Below, one piece after another: positions 29,097 through 30,000 of a DNA stretch of 30,000 nt. The notes beneath the pieces were generated by a model that was not told the DNA's origin, did not search any database, and saw nothing but the letters and a program-made list of their open reading frames with translations. The stretch's first letter is position 1. Every line of letters begins with the position of its first letter. A program made the position numbers and the translations under genes. The stretch covers positions 1 to 30,000 of the forward strand of contig CAXIUT010000264.1 in assembly GCA_964035545.1 (NCBI GenBank), in the 5' to 3' direction. The DNA is from Bugula neritina. Its lineage: Eukaryota > Bryozoa > Gymnolaemata > Cheilostomatida > Bugulidae.

Positions 29097-30000
29097 ATGG
29101 AGAAAGATCAACCTGAAGAAACCAAACCAGTTGCCAGCTAATAAAAAAAATAAACTAACAATAACTAAGCAGCAGGATAAGGAGAACATAAAATCAGCAA
29201 GAATTAACAAAAAAGAATCTAAAAGCAAAAAAAATTAGAAGCATAAAAAGCATAAAAAGCAGCAAAAAAAGCCAAATAAGCCTAAGGAAAATAACCTACC
29301 AAAGGAAAAGCTAAATAAGAAATTCTTGATCCAACTGCCTACTTCGACAACAGATCCAAAATGATACTCGATCTCAAAAAAGATCCCAAAACATATCCCT
29401 ATCCTCATAAATTCCATGTCAAAATGACTATCAGTGAATTCATAAAACAATATTCCTAAGCCACCTAAAAGAACGTATGGCTTGAAGAGCAAGTATCTTT
29501 AGGAGCCAGAGTCACCAACATCCGACACATGGGAAAACAACTTGTCTTCTATGACATCAGACAAGAAGGACAAAGACTGCAAGTCATGTGCAACACTACT
29601 AATCACAAACTATAAAGAACCTTTGATGAGCTCCATTCAACTATCAGAAGAGGAGATATCATTGGTATAGTGGGCAAGCCTGGAAGAACCAACCAAGGAG
29701 AACTATCAATAGCTGCTACCTAAGTCCAACTCTTATCGCCTTGTTTGCATATGCTGCCATAGGCACATAGTGGATTTAAAGACAGATAAAGCAGATATAG
29801 AAAAAGATATTTAGATTTAATAATGAACAACAAATCAAGGTAGACCTTTATTATTCGATCAAAAGTTGTTTCATTTGTTAGACAATATCTTACCAAACTC
29901 AACTTTGTTGAAGTATAGACTCCCATGATGAATATGATTCCTGGAGGTGCTACTGCCAGACCTTTTGTCACTCATCACAACGATCTAGATATGAAACTCT
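29097..30000 (+). CDS. KARS: Lysyl-tRNA synthetase, cytosolic class II, 5' part (runs off window)
   Basis: Charges tRNA-Lys with lysine. After a Lys/Glu/Ala-rich extension ('KLEAEKAEKAAKKAKEAEGK', typical of eukaryotic LysRS) the anticodon-binding OB fold is recognisable: 'YPYPHKFHV', 'KQLVFYDIRQEGQRLQVM', 'RRGDIIGIVGKPGRTNQGEL' and 'LLSPCLHMLPEAHSGFKDRE'. The catalytic domain begins with 'SRYRKRYLDLIMNNKSRETF' and motif 1 'VEVETPMMNMIPGGATARPF'. In 'VETP' the Glu is TAG and in 'MLPE' it is TAG. The frame is open without introns to the last base at 30000, so motifs 2 and 3 lie outside. The start is the ATG at 29097 ('MEKDQPEETK'). Confidence 0.95.

Noticed and set aside
1-30000. Reading TAA/TAG as glutamine (Tetrahymena/Paramecium code)
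   Set aside because: Invariant Glu positions in kinase, chromodomain, PUS10, RPL24 and LysRS coincide with TAA/TAG; Gln there would break catalytic or structural residues.

Overview
This window is eukaryotic nuclear DNA from a ciliate, and the sequence itself points to a peritrich (Vorticella/Carchesium/Epistylis-type). It opens with a C4A2 telomere (1-87). Genes are packed a few tens to hundreds of bases apart, and introns are almost always exactly 20 nt. TAA and TAG are read as glutamate and only TGA stops. The glutamate assignment is forced by invariant residues: kinase alpha-C Glu, APE motif 'GTPEYLAPE' and 'DLKPEN'; chromodomain 'TWEP'; PUS10 'RPFVLE'; LysRS 'VETPMMN'. This is the peritrich nuclear code (translation table 30), not the Gln code of Tetrahymena/Paramecium. 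Read with the standard code the window looks nearly gene-free; read with table 30 it holds about 22 genes.

Layout. Two G4T2 arrays inside the window (4929-4998 and 11312-11374) divide it into three blocks. Block 1 (1-4998) looks like a complete 5-kb chromosome, C4A2 at the left and G4T2 at the right. It has an unknown gene (-), a multi-intron membrane-protein gene (+) and a six-TM cation channel (-) with a cyclic-nucleotide-binding-like tail and an altered pore signature. Block 2 (4999-11374) has PUS10 tRNA pseudouridine synthase (-), a possible 49-aa gene (+), a coiled-coil repeat protein (-), a TTLL9-type tubulin ligase-like enzyme (+) and a PKA-like AGC kinase (-). Block 3 (11375-30000) has a RING/TRAF zinc-finger protein (+), a RING-H2 protein (-), two unknown proteins (-), a tetraspanin-like protein (+), a lipid-anchored Gly/His-rich peptide (-), a second TTLL enzyme (-), an unknown protein (-), ribosomal protein L24e (+), a coiled-coil protein (+), an HP1-like chromodomain protein (+), a CXXC zinc-finger protein (-), a Rieske sterol desaturase-like enzyme (+), an unknown protein (-) and the 5' half of lysyl-tRNA synthetase (+, running off the right edge).

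The genes are a normal mix of housekeeping, ciliary (two TTLLs, coiled coils) and signalling functions, each with its own orientation. I see no operon-like or cassette-like system. The notable points are the code, the very uniform introns, the interstitial telomere arrays and their junctions (PUS10 has no stop before array 1; array 2 is flanked by a 15-bp direct repeat), in-frame minisatellites coding for Glu-rich peptides, a channel with an AAYGD-type filter, and one single-base frameshift in TTLL9. Splice sites and functions were read by eye from translated motifs; no database search was possible.
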